DNA of 64,000 nucleotides from Prinsepia uniflora (GCA_032719365.1 CM064873.1:43128332-43192331), one strand, 5' to 3'. Shown: positions 11,591-23,072, counted from the stretch's first letter. The notes: generated from the letters alone by a model not told the origin. Program-made: numbers and translations.

Positions 11591-14500
11591 TGTAACGACC
11601 CGTCCCGAATTCCAGGATTAGATTAGTCACTAACCTTGATTAGTGAGGTTGATCGGTGGTTAGTAGGGCGGAATCAGACAAATTGTGCAAAATGACCGTT
11701 TTGCCCCTGGTCGTGGGTAAAATGTTGACTTTTTGATCGGGCGGTCAAATGGACTTTGATCGATGACCGTGACGTAGTTCAGGACGTCACGAGTTCATAG
11801 ACAGGTGGCACGTTCGATTCCGACGTTCGAGTAAGAAGTTGTGATGTTCGGAAGTTGAGGGGCATTTTGGTAATTTGGCATGTTAGGGGCCAAATGTTGA
11901 CTTTTTGACTGGGAGGTCCAATGGACGAGGGCCAAGGACCATTAGGTAGGTTTCTTCGATACGAATCCAATGACAGGCGGCATGCCGAAATCGGAGATTC
12001 GACGACGAAGTTGTCGTCACGGGAGCGAAATCGATTAACCGAACGAACCGGGATTTCGATTAAAATATTATTAAATAGTGAATAGTGATCAGAGTTTGTG
12101 AACACTTGGATGAGTGACAAGTGTCACCTATCCCTTGTTTTGAGGCCCTAAATTGTGGAACATGTTTCCCTTTAATCCATTTTTTTAATCATTCCTCATC
12201 ATCCAATATCATCATGCATTCTTCCTCATCCGTCATCTTCATTTCTTCATTTATTTTCTTCAAAACCATATACCTCAATCCTACACAAACACCTCTCAAT
12301 CATCATCCATTGCTTATGACCCGTGAACGAAAGTTGGAGAGGATGTTGAGACGAACCCAATGGTGGCCATGGTAGGGACCGTTGTGCACGGTGGTCGGAA
12401 TTTTGGAAGGTAAAACCGTAGGATTCAAATTTTGGGTTTTTGATTTTGATGGTGTTGATCGATTCTAAGCTTAGGATGATGTTCTTTGAGTTCTCACGAG
12501 CTTGTAGGTGCATTTTGGGACGGATTTGGACGTTGGAGGTGGCCGGAATGATGTTTGGAAATCTGGCCGAAACTTTGATTGGCCATAACTTAAAATCCAG
12601 GTACTTTCTGAATTTTCTGGGTTGATATTTGGAATCCTTGGCTCGAGTAGATAGATTTACATAGGTAGAACGTCCAATTTGGTTGAGAAACGAGTGAGAT
12701 ATCGAAGTTTGAAGTTTGGAGCATCAATGGAGTTTTCCGGCAAGAAATTCCGGCGAGTTGACTCGGTCGCCGGTGAGTTGACTCGTTGACCGACGAGTTG
12801 ACTCTGACCCGTTGACTTACTGTTCATGATGGCGTCAGCGTTGACTTTGATGACGTCCGCGTTGACTTTTTGGGCAACGTTTGACTAGAACGTTGACTCG
12901 CGCGTGGGGGCGCGTGTGAGCGTATTTTGAGGTGGGACTAGGACTATTTTAAGGGTTTCGATGATCCGGATCCAATGGAGGTGGTTTCGGGTCGATCGGA
13001 GATCGTTAAGTTGGTCAAATCGAGGTTTTTCACCTCGGGAAATGTGTACGGGACACGTTGACTTTTTTGGGAAATTTTAGGGTTCTTAATATGGACTTGT
13101 ATAGGTTAGTAGTAACCTTTGGGTATGATTTGGACAGGTCAGGATGACCCGGAGAGGTCGGATTAGCCCGAGAAGGCTTATGGCACGCGTATCGAGGCGG
13201 CATCGTTGGACGGTCTGTGAGTGGACTTTGGTTTTATAAATTCTATGCATGCTTAAATGTTTTATATGGATTATGATTGTGATTGTATGATATTGATTTG
13301 ATTGTTGGAAAATTGTACGGTTTCACGTATTTCGAGGCGATTTACATGCTTGCACGTAAATCGAGGTTTTTCCAGTTTTGCACGGATTTTCTATGTTTAT
13401 GGTCTTGGATATAATATGATGAAATGGTTTTGAAATTGGAAATATGAACTCGGGCTTGAGGCCCACTTGTTTTGGAAATTTCGGACTTGGAGTCCATTTG
13501 AGTGCGTAATCGGGCCGGGGGCCCAATTGCTTATGAAATCGGGCCAGGGGCCCAGTTGTTTATGAAATCGGGCTGAGACCCATTTGAGTGATATTATCGG
13601 GCCAGGGGCCCAGTTGGTTTATATAGTCGAGCCGTGGGCCCAGTGGTTTACAAATCGGGACGTGGGCCCAGTGGTTCATAAAATCGGGCATGAGGCCCAG
13701 TTGGATTATAATGGTAATTTCGGGTCAGGGACCCTATGTTTAATAATTGTGATTTCGGGTCAGGGACCCTAAATGGAATTATGTTGTTTTATGGAAATTT
13801 CGGGCAGGGCCCATTGTAATGTTGTGATAAAAGGAATAAATAAAACTATTTCCATATACCATCTGGATACGAGGATATATGATGGTCTCCTCCAGGTGTC
13901 TGGGACACTAGGGAAGTCACGGTGCATTGCCTGCGAGGGGTCATTATACGGAGCAGCCGGACCGTATGATGACTCAGGAGCAGGATTGCTATGATTGACG
14001 TCAGGGACGTCAGACATCGGGGATGTCAGAGATATGGACCCGGTGAGACCCCGGGCAGCACGCGTTGCTTAATACCGTGAGATATGACGTCAGGGACGGC
14101 AAGCGTCTGGGACGCTAAGCATCAGGGATGCTGGTGATGGTAATGGTAAATACGGATTAATGAATCTATAAAATGGCTTATCGGTTGGATATGTGTTATA
14201 TGGTAAAAATGGATTATTGGTTATGAAATGGTATGTCGGGTCGGGGACCCTAAATGGTTTTGGATTTATGGATTTATATTTATGGCTTTGGGCGGTGGCC
14301 CACATGGTTTTAATATGTCTGGTGGTGGTATTCCACAGTTTTGGGCTGAGTTCCCACACTTGGTTTTAAGTTAACGGTTTTTGGGCTAAGGCCCTAATGG
14401 CTCGGTTGAGAAAACGTTTTGGTTACTGGTTTTCGTGGCATGCATACTTTTTTATTGGAGGGCATAAATGTCTTATAAATGTATTTGATGAACTTATTGA

Positions 14501-14724
14501 TTTTTGTCCACTCACAGCTTTTGGTTTTAATGCCCTTCAGGTTGATTACGGATGCGACTGCAGCAGAGACTGGGACATTGCACACCTCCTCCATCGGTCC
14601 TTGCGCACTCTGGATGCCTCGTTTGGGCAATGGCTCTTGGTTATCCCTTGTCTGACACCCCTTGTTGGATGGGAGCAGGGCACATTCCACGGTAATCCCA
14701 GGGGGATTGGGATGGGTCCTGTCA
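11591..14724 (+). mobile_element. Solo LTR C (plus strand), nested in LTR D
   Basis: This 3134-bp LTR runs from TGTAACGACCCGTCCC to GGGATGGGTCCTGTCA, flanked by a perfect CAATG duplication at 11586-11590 and 14725-14729. It carries CTGTGAGTGGAC at 13215-13226 and GTCCACTCACAG at 14506-14517. Between these lie a run of GGGCC-type hairpins (13452-13769) and five triloop hairpins (13997-14132). Open frames inside it, such as the one starting at 14397, recur in LTR A because the LTRs share descent; they are not genes. Confidence 0.93.
13452..14132 (+). repeat. Hairpin array with constant NGG loop and covarying stems in LTR C
   Basis: Perfect units in order: GGACT-TGG-AGTCC (13483-13495), GGGCC-GGG-GGCCC (13512-13524), GGGCC-AGG-GGCCC (13541-13553 and 13599-13611), GGGTC-AGG-GACCC (13722-13734 and 13757-13769), GACGTC-AGG-GACGTC (13997-14011), GACATC-GGG-GATGTC (14013-14027), AGCGTC-TGG-GACGCT (14102-14116) and AGCATC-AGG-GATGCT (14118-14132). 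Units with a 5-base loop, GGGC-TTGAG-GCCC (13452-13464) and GGGC-ATGAG-GCCC (13686-13698), are interspersed. Every stem change is compensated on the other side. Confidence 0.9.
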
Positions 14725-16179
14725 CAATGACGGTGGTTTCGTGTCGATTGGAGATTGTTAGGTTGGTTAAATTGAGAAAATTAGCCTCGGGAAGCGTGTT
14801 CGGAGCGCGTTCCCGGGCCGGTTTCACCCTAAGTTTTTATGCTAGACCTAGTAGGGTCAATTAGTGACCCTTAAGTATGTTTGGACAGGTACGGACTTTG
14901 TGTTTAGCTTCAGGATAGGTGTAAATGGTTCGTTAGCGCAGCAAAGACATGTTGTGAGTGGACCGTTGATTTTATAAATGAATACATGCATGACTATGTT
15001 ACTTGTTATCTAAATTGTTTTGTGATAAATGTTTTATGATGTTGGGATTTGAGAATTGGATTTCGGATTTCGAGAAATGAATGGATTTTACTTAAAAAGG
15101 GGACTTATGGGGCTTGAGACTCATTTGACGAGCATTGACTCGGATTTGGACAAAGGTATTTCGAAAATGCATTGTGAACCATGGAGTATTGATGATTTGA
15201 GACCTTCAACTTAAAGACTTGTTTATAAAGAATTCTGGGAAAAGATTTTGACATGATTTTGAAAGGTTTCATTAAGTACATGTTACACCCTTCCATATTT
15301 GCGGATTGGTCTCCTCCAGACGTCGACCTGGAGGGTAACGATCCATTGACCAGAATGAGCTTCCCCATTGGGAACCCGTTCCAGGAGTGGGAGATTGTGT
15401 TGTGGTCCCGGACCAGATTCCGGAGAGATACTCGAACTAGAATCCGAGAGAGAGCTCGGATTTGGTTCAGAGACTGAGCCTTCCAGACGGAGAATTCCTG
15501 GGAGAAGACTCGGAGTGAGACCCCGGGTGGTATGCATACCCTATTAGAGATAAATCGTGACCATTATCGGGGATTTGATGCCTAGGGGCTGTGTGCCCCG
15601 ATTTGGCATCTTCTCGGAAGAGCCGAGGAAGGGGTTGTGGATACATGATTACTTGTAGAGTGATATGATGTTGCCCAGATATGTTTTTACTATAGATATA
15701 TGTATATGTATAGATATGTTCCATGTTTTTATATGTGATCGTATTCCCTGTTTTATACTGCATGCATGTATGTTTCCTTAAACGAAGGGTCAAATTATAT
15801 ATATATATGTTCAAATGGATTTCTAACTGTTTATTTTTGGTCCACTCACACTTTGAATGTTTTCTCGACCCTTCAGGAGAGGAAACCGAGGAGGGCATCG
15901 ACTCCGGGGCCTAGGCATAAATACCACCGTTGCGTTTACACCACCCTGAGGGGTAGGTTTATCTTTATTTTGTATTAGTACGAACATAATGCTCCTTTCC
16001 CTTGTCTGACATGTTGCATTTTGGGAAACACACCGGTGTGTATTTAGAACCCCCAGTAGGGGTATTTGTGTAATAAAACCCTTCGAAGGGTATTTGTGGT
16101 ATTTTGGTTTACGTTTCAGATGGGAGCAGGCTTCCCCAGTGGTCCCCAGGGGGAAAACGGGGAGGGTCCTTTCTTCTGG

Positions 16180-17663
16180 TCTCACTATCTTTTCATTATC
16201 ATCTGCTAGATGAAACAGGTCATTTCAAGGTCTAGACTACGAATGATCATGGGCGTAGTTGAAGGTTTTGCTTTATCCTCATTAAAGTGTCTCAAAGATC
16301 TTCTAGATGTAATATCAACATCTTTTATATGTGATTCAATCTATAGATTAAAAACCTTATCTGCACGGTACTCGAGCTCCAGATTGAGACAGAATTTTGT
16401 TCTCCCAAGATCCTTCATTTCGAACTCCAACTTCAGGTGCTTAACAATTTTTTTTTCTTCTGTAATACCAATCAATAGCAAACCTGTAAGTTTTTTTCTC
16501 AATAAACACGCATGGGTATTCTTTGTTATCCCATTCTAAACAAACACTCACTTAGACGGTTATACCACATCTGTCTGAATTATCTCAATCCATAAGTGAA
16601 CACCTTAAACTAACAGAGAGTGTGTTTTGTGGTCTGGAACTATTTGTACCATGTATTATAAGTCCTTTGGGAACTTTTAAATATATCTCTGTATTTAGAT
16701 CCCTATAGAGATCAACAGTAACCACTTCCATAAGCTGTTTATTCAGTTTTCTTGAAACTACCAAACTGATAAAGTAGGCGAACGTTATGACGTTCATTAC
16801 AAAAGAATACGCCTCCTCGTAATCAATCTTAGGGCGTTGAGAAAACTGTGCGCCTTTAAATGAGTTGTACATCTCACAATCTCATTTTTCTCATTACGCT
16901 TCATTATGACTACCCATTGAAATCATGTAGGTTAATCTAGGGAGGTATGGGAACTACAAGTTCAAACACCTTCGTTTTTTTCAAGGAATCTAATTCGACC
17001 TGGATTGGTTCTTTCCATTTTGGCCAGTCTTCTCTACGTTGGCATTTATTCATCAACGGAGTAAGGTTCGATTTCATTTCTAGTTATTATTTTGGTAGCT
17101 ACTGCGTATACATATAAATCATCGATGATAATATCATTTTGATTCCATATCTCACATAAGCATGCATGATTTATCGAGATTTCTTTATTCTCGGGAGTGG
17201 GTTCAGACGTTCGAGCGACCCCCAACGTCGTCACATACTCATAATTCGGAATTATCTCTTGAGATGGATCAGTTAATATTTTGAAGGGATTCAATTGTGC
17301 CAAATATCATCTTCTAGGGATGAGAATCCTTTGGACCTATTAGTCTACCTAGCTTATGGGTAGACATATGGTCGTACCTCGTCTGTTTGGGATGACGCGT
17401 CCTACTGGGACGTTTATCCTTGCAAGCACATTTGCAGCAGGTATATGTGATCCCATTACTTTAGCTAGATTAGAGGAAGCATCTGGCGTATTATTAGCTA
17501 CACTTTGTAAATCTAGAATTCTCCGCACCTCATTCTTACTTTGTGCGGTCCGGGGATCAACATGAGACATAGTGGGGATATTCCACGTCAATTCACATCG
17601 TTCTTCAGGAATGTTTGATGTTCTTATCTCCCCCTAACGACGAGAAAACCGTCTCATCAAAGT
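16180..17663 (-). pseudogene. Ty1/copia pol: reverse transcriptase and integrase-RT linker, broken
   Basis: Minus-strand pieces read in copia order. At 17349-17591 is the linker after integrase (HVDPRTAQSK, then SHIPAANVLARI). At 16585-16872 is reverse transcriptase (FSQRPKIDYEEAYSFVMNVI, then QLMEVVTVDLY; the usual Ala before Tyr-Leu-Tyr is changed). At 16190-16330 is TTPMIIRSLDLE, the end of RT, which leads across LTR D into 10350. Stops and shifts break every domain. In an active element RT copies the genomic RNA into DNA inside virus-like particles. Confidence 0.78.
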
Positions 17664-18240
17664 GACTATCTGCAAATATAGCGGGAATGGGATTGCCTGT
17701 CAAGGGCTCTAAATAGCGGATAATGGAGAGGGATTTATAACCGACATGTATGCCCCTTCTTTGTTGAGGTCCTATTTGTGTACTTTGTGGTGGCACAAAT
17801 GGCACGTAAATGCACACCTAAAAATACGTAAGTACGAAGCATCTGGTTCGTACCCAGTCACCAGTTGTAACGCAAAACATCATTGGGTGGCGTTGACCTC
17901 AACTAGACCAACATTGTTGCATGCAAAATTGCATAGCCCCTACGTAGAAATGAGAAGCTTGGTGCGCATTACCAAGGTTAATTAGTGTTTATGTGAGACC
18001 ATTATGGGTGTGAATATGGGGAACCAAATGTTCAGCATCAATCCCAAAGAACATGCAATAATCATCGAATATTTTGATGTAAACTCTCCGGTATGATAGA
18101 TTCTTATAGACTATATAAGAGAATCTGGGTGGTGAGGCCCTTAATTGAATAATTTGGGCTAAGAGTTTAGCAAATACAGTATGCGTGTGGACAAAAATAT
18201 AGCATGTGACCACTTTGTCGGTATCTCAACCTAAACCATG
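17605..18240 (-). pseudogene. Ty1/copia integrase core and C-terminal region (tandem copy 1)
   Basis: Read on the minus strand, 17989-18213 holds the core with IDAEHLVPHIHTHNGL, corresponding to the copia integrase VEHPVAHVHTQNGLAE segment, preceded by FDDYC. At 17605-17817 the region reads YVPFVPPQSTQIGPQQRRGIHVGY and RYLEPLTGNP, the typical C-terminal block. The stretch between them is frameshifted. The same coding piece recurs in copies 2 and 3 of the tandem array. No gag, protease or zinc finger precedes it. Confidence 0.78.
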
Positions 18241-18268
18241 AAAGTTTTTTAAACGGTCCGCGTGACGG

Positions 18269-18401
18269 CCATTCAGATGATGTATCCCTGAATGGTTGAG
18301 TTATGGCATTGTGCGTGTTGTGAAAACCCTCCTCGGATTGTTGGGTTCCGTCCAGATGATGTATCCCTGGACGGCCACTCAAATGTTGTATCCCTGAGTG
18401 G
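18269..18401. repeat. Three hairpins, shared 13-nt loop and different 7-bp stems (tandem copy 1)
   Basis: Stems are CCATTCA/TGAATGG (18269-18275 with 18289-18295), CCGTCCA/TGGACGG (18348-18354 with 18368-18374) and CCACTCA/TGAGTGG (18375-18381 with 18395-18401). All loops are versions of GATGATGTATCCC. The last two hairpins abut exactly, so they are also a 27-bp tandem repeat with compensated stem changes. Confidence 0.9.
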
Positions 18402-19027
18402 TCAAGTTATATGGTCAACGTAAACTATCTGCAAATATAGCGGGAATGAGATTGCCTGACAAGGGCTCTAAATAGCGGATAATGGAGAGGGATTTATAAC
18501 CGACATGTATGCCCCTTCTTTGTTGAGGTCCTATTTGTGTACTTTGTGGCGGCACAAATGGCACGTAAATGCACACCTAGAAATCCGTAAGTACGAAGCA
18601 TCTGGTTCGTATCCAGTCACGAGCTGTAACAAAAAACATCATTGGGTGGCGTTGACCTCAACTAGACCAACATTGATGCATGCAAAATTGCATAGCCCCT
18701 ACGTAGAAATGAGAAGCTTGGTGCGCATTACCAAGGTTAATTAGTGTTTATGCGAGACCATTATGGGTGTGAATATGGGGAACCAAATGTTCAGCATCAA
18801 TCCCAAGGTACATGCAATAATCATCGAATGTTTTGTTGTAAACTCTCCGGTATGATAAAGTCTTATAGACTATATAAGAGAATCTAGGTGGTGTAGCCAT
18901 TAATTGAATGATTTGGGCTAAGATTTTAGCAAATACAGTATGCGTGTGGAAAAAAATATTGCATGTGACCACTTTGTCTGTATCTCAACCTAAACCATGA
19001 AAGTTTTTTAAACGGTCCGCGTGAAGA

Positions 19028-19160
19028 CCATTCAGATGATGTATCCCTGAATGGTTGAGTTATGGCATTGTGTGTGTTGTGAAAACCCTCCACGGATTGT
19101 TGGGTTCCGTCCAGATGATGTATCCCTGGACGACCACTCAGATGCTGTATCCCTGAGTGG
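19028..19160. repeat. Same three-hairpin block in tandem copy 2
   Basis: Stems are CCATTCA/TGAATGG (19028-19054), CCGTCCA/TGGACGA (19107-19133, one broken pair) and CCACTCA/TGAGTGG (19134-19160). The third loop differs at one base (GATGCTGTATCCC). Confidence 0.88.
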
Positions 19161-19791
19161 TCAAGTTATATGGTCAACGTAAACTATCTGCAAATATAGA
19201 GGGAATGAGATTGCCTGTCAAGGGCTCTAAATAGCGGATAATGTAGAGGGATTTATAACCGACATGTATGCCTCTTCTTTGCTGAGGTCTTATTTGTGTA
19301 CTTTGTGGCGGCATAAATGGCACGTAAATGCACACCTAGAAATGTGAAAGTACGAAGCATCTAGTTCGTACCCAGTCACCAGCTGTAACGCAAAACATCA
19401 TTTGGTGGCGTTGACCTCAACTAGACCAACATTGCTGCATGCAAAATTGCATAGCCTCTACGTAGAAATGAGAAGCTTGGTGCGCATTACCAAGGTTAAT
19501 TAGTGTTTATGCGAGACCATTATAGGTGTGAATATGGGGAACCAAATGTTCAGCATCAATCCCAAGGTACATGCAATAATTATCGAATATTTTGATGTAA
19601 ACTCTCCGGTATGATAGATTCTTATAGACTATATAAGAGAATCTGGATGGTGTGGCCCTTAATTGAATGATTTGGGCTAAGTGTTTAGCAAATACAGTAT
19701 GCGTGTGGACAAAAATATAGCATGTGACCACTTTGTCGGTATCTCAACGTAAACCATGAAATTTTTTTAAACGATCCGCGTGACGACCATT

Positions 19792-22700
19792 CACCGGCTT
19801 CAACTTCAACGTCGGGCACACACAACCGTCCTTCTTTTAGCAAAACTCCATCCTCCCTGACTGTGAAATCTAGCCGCTCACCGGCTTCCACTTCAATCCG
19901 AAGTACACATGAGACAGGATCTTGAGATTGAGCCTCAACGATCTGATCGATCAAAAGTGGTCTCACATGAAAATTAGCCAACAAGACACCTTGGCCATCC
20001 AAACCCAAATCAATGCTAGTCTTACGGAGTTCAACCAAAAGTGGTAAATGAACCGTCCGTAGGTGTGCTAAAGAATGCGTTGACTTCCGGCTTAGAGCAT
20101 CAGCCACCACGTTGGCTTTTCCCGGGTGGTACTCAATCGTGCAATCATAATCTTTAATTAGCTCTAGCCACCGTCGTTGCCTCACATTTAACTCCCTCTG
20201 AGTAAACAAGTACTTCAGGCTTTTGTGATTCGTGAACATTCTGCAAGTCGCACCATACAAGTGATGTCTCCAAATTTTTAAAGCATGCACAACAGCAGCT
20301 AATTCCAAGTCGTGCGTCGAATAATTGCGCTCATGCGGCTTCAACTGGCGCGAAGCATAGGCAATCACTTTCCCATGCTGCATTAGCACACATCCCAAAC
20401 CCTGTAAGGATGCATCACTGTACACCTCGAATTCCCCACTGTCATCTGGAAGGGTCAGTATAGGAGCAGATGTCAACCTTTCCTTTAGCTCCCGAAAACT
20501 ACGCTCATAATCGTCATCCCAGACAAACTTGACTCCCTTCCGCGTCAGTCGTGTCAACGGGGCAGCAATGGTAGAGAAACCCTCTACAAACCTCCTGTAA
20601 TAGCCAGCCAAACCCAAGAAACTTCTGACTTCAGTGACGGTCCTCGGTTGTTCCCACTTCGTCACTGCCTCAATTTTCTGAGAATCCACACTGATCCCGT
20701 CAGTTGAGATCACATGCCCCAAGAAACTCACGCTCGTCAACCAAAACTGACACTTGCTGAGCTTCGCATACAACTGGTTTTCCCTCAAGGTACCCAGCAC
20801 CATCCTTAAGTGCTCCTCGTGCGCTTCCGCACTCCTCGAGTAGACTAGGATATCGTCAATGAACACGATAACAAAGTGATCCAAGTATGGCTGCAACACT
20901 CGGTTCATCAAATCCATAAATGCTGCGGGTGCATTGGTCAAACCAAACGGCATCACAAGGAACTCATAATGACCATATCGGGTCCTAAAGGCTGTCTTGG
21001 GTACATCTTCATCCTTAACTCGCAATTGATGATACCCAGAACGAAGATCAATTTTGGAGAAGTACTGCGCTCCTCACAGCTGATCGAACAAATCATCGAT
21101 CCGAGGCAACGGGTATTTGTTCCTGACTGTTACTTTATTCAATTGCCTGTAATCAATGCAGAGTCTCAAACTCCCATCCTTTTTCTTCACAAACAACACC
21201 GGGGCTTCCTAGGGGGATACACTCGGTCGAATAAATCCCATCTCAAGTAATTCTAGTAACTGCGCCTTCAGTTCTTTCAACTCAGCTGGCGCCATACGAT
21301 ACGGAGCCTGAGAAATAGGTTGCGTACCTAGAATCAGATCAATAGTGAACTCGACATCTCGATGCGGTGGCAATCCCGGTAGATCCTCCGGAAAGACATC
21401 CGGGAACTCCCGTACTATCGGTATATCCTCCACCCTCAATGGTGAAGCTCGTGAGTCCATCACTTGAGCTAAGTATCCCTGGCACCCTTTCCTCAACAAC
21501 TTACTTGCCTTCAGGGCGGAAATCACTCCGACAGGAGTTGCTCGCTGAATTCCCTGAAAGGTGGTTTCCGGTAACCCCGGGCTCCGAAAGGTAACCTTAT
21601 TATCGACACATTCGATAGAAGCATGATGGAGCGTCAACCAATCCATCCCTAGAATGACAACAAAGTCGTGCAAGTCCAAGAGTATCAAGTTTGCTACCAA
21701 CCCAACGTCACCTACCATTACGGGACACTCCCGCAGCACTTGATTTACCACAAATACATCTCCAGTGGGTGTACTCACACCCAAGTCACAATCCAAAGCG
21801 GACACCTCTCTACCCGCCAACAATTCACAGTCCCGTGATATAAATGAATGAGTAGCTCCGGGATCAATTAAAGCACAAACATCATGCCCAAAGATCGTGA
21901 GTGTACCTGTCACCACACCAGGTGCTGCCCTGGCCTCCTGCTGCGTAACGGCAAAAACTCGGGCCTGTGGTCCAGCTGCTCGCCCACGGCCCCGGCCCCT
22001 CTGTCCATTAGCCGCTCTAGCACCACCTCCTCTAGTACTCTCGGTTCCAGAAACTGCAGCTGTGCTCCGTCCCTGCTCTGCTCCACCCCGACCTGCGCCA
22101 CCACCCTGTGGCAAAGATGGACACTCCCTCCGATAGTGGCCCCGCTCGCCACAGAAGAAACAGATAACACTGGAAGCATCGCGAGCAAAACCACCACTCT
22201 GCAGTCCTGTGGAAGCAACCGAAGTCGCGCTCGCCTGCAGAGCAGTCTGCGCCCTAGGCGCTCGGAATCCGGGACTCTGATAGTTACCAGGCCTGCCATA
22301 ACGATCATTGCCTGCAGATGAGGCTCCACCATAACATCCTTTCTTCGGGGCTCTCTGACCATACGATCCAGGATATGAACGCTCTCGACGTTGTCCACCG
22401 CCAGAGTACTGTGGACGTGTCGGGAGACTGGCCTCAACCCGCACTGCGGCATCAGATAACTCCCTGAGAGTAGTAAAAGCTCTGGCCGTCACAATGACCC
22501 GTATCTCACACCGTAGGCCAAGCTCAAACCTACGACATTTCTCAGCCTCAGTAGATACAAAGGTAGGAGCAAAACGGGCTAGCATCTGAAACTTCTGCTC
22601 ATACTCAACTACCGACATGCTCCCCTACTGGAGCTGCAGAAACTCGGTCTCCCCAGCATCACGGAATGAACGGGGATAATACTGATCCAAAAACCGTTCA

Positions 22701-22987
22701 CGAAAGGTCTCCCAAGTCACTGTACGGGCATCCCATCGCGACAAATCCAGGGTATACCACCACTCATAAGCAGATCCATCAAGTAAAAAGGTAGCCAATA
22801 CAACTCGCTCCTCAGGAGGACAGTGCATCACAGCAAAAATCCGCTCGAACCGAGAAATCTAACGGTGAGCATCCTCGGGTTCCGCTCTACCACTAAACAC
22901 CGTAACCCCAAGACGCTGGGCTCGCTCGATCGAAGCACTCTCGGCATCACTATCAGGTCGTGGAGGGGGGTCGCGTCGCGGAGGCAT
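19792..22987 (-). pseudogene. Ty3/gypsy (Tekay/Del-like) gag-pol, truncated before integrase
   Basis: The frame starts at the ATG at 22985-22987 (MPPRRDPPPRPDSDAE) and stays in one frame to 19792. In order: the retrotransposon gag domain; a CCHC knuckle CFFCGERGHYRREC at about 22121-22162; protease with DPGATHSFIS at about 21835-21865 (Pro in place of the usual Ser/Thr after the active Asp); RT with LPRIDDL, FGLTNAPAAF and FIDDIL (about 20846-20863); and RNase H with YSDAS and THDLELAAV. The third catalytic position reads TNHKSL instead of TDHKSL (20228-20230). Four in-frame stops disable it: TAG at 22859-22861, 22625-22627 and 21209-21211, and TGA at 21074-21076. The sequence stops at the RLCVPDVE block just before the integrase zinc finger, and copia sequence follows. 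The family makes virus-like particles and inserts cDNA; chromoviruses end in a chromodomain, which is missing here. Confidence 0.93.
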
Positions 22988-23072
22988 GGCCGATCGTCCT
23001 TCTCTGAAAGAGGCATAAGTTAGTACAATAATCAAGGCACACCCGAGTGCCAGACACGAATCGTAAACCTAG

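Larger units (their letters stand above)
10351..16174 (+). mobile_element. Solo LTR D inserted in copia, itself interrupted by LTR C
   Basis: It starts TGTAACGACCCGG at 10351 and ends near GGGTCCTTTC at 16174, flanked by TCTGG at 10346-10350 and 16175-16179 (TTCTGG if one more base is counted). Without LTR C and its extra CAATG it is about 2.69 kb. Internal markers are TTGTGAGTGGAC at 14952-14963, GTCCACTCACA at 15840-15850, and a terminal stem TGTCTGACA ... CAGATGGGAGCAGG with a loop of roughly 110 bases. There is no primer-binding site or internal region beside it, so it is a solo LTR left by LTR-LTR recombination. Confidence 0.88.
17664..19791 (-). repeat. Three tandem ~760-bp copies of a copia integrase segment
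   Basis: The phrase ACTATCTGCAAATATAG starts copies at 17664, 18424 and 19183, giving units of 760, 759 and about 609 bp, the last cut off where gypsy sequence begins near 19792. Copies are highly similar by eye, with scattered substitutions and one-base differences. Each carries the copia integrase end. Copies 1 and 2 also carry a block of three hairpins near their right end (18269-18401, 19028-19160). Copy 3 is truncated just as that block would begin. Confidence 0.9.

Noticed and set aside
15253..15537. Overlapping open frames on both strands in LTR D
   Set aside because: They come from a stretch rich in CCAG/CTGG and TCCG/CGGA palindromes, an LTR hairpin zone; no domain is visible.
19685..21025. 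A functional fusion of gypsy pol with copia integrase
   Set aside because: The frame crosses the junction by chance; the copia strand segment joined there is a non-domain stretch, and the gypsy part has four stops upstream.
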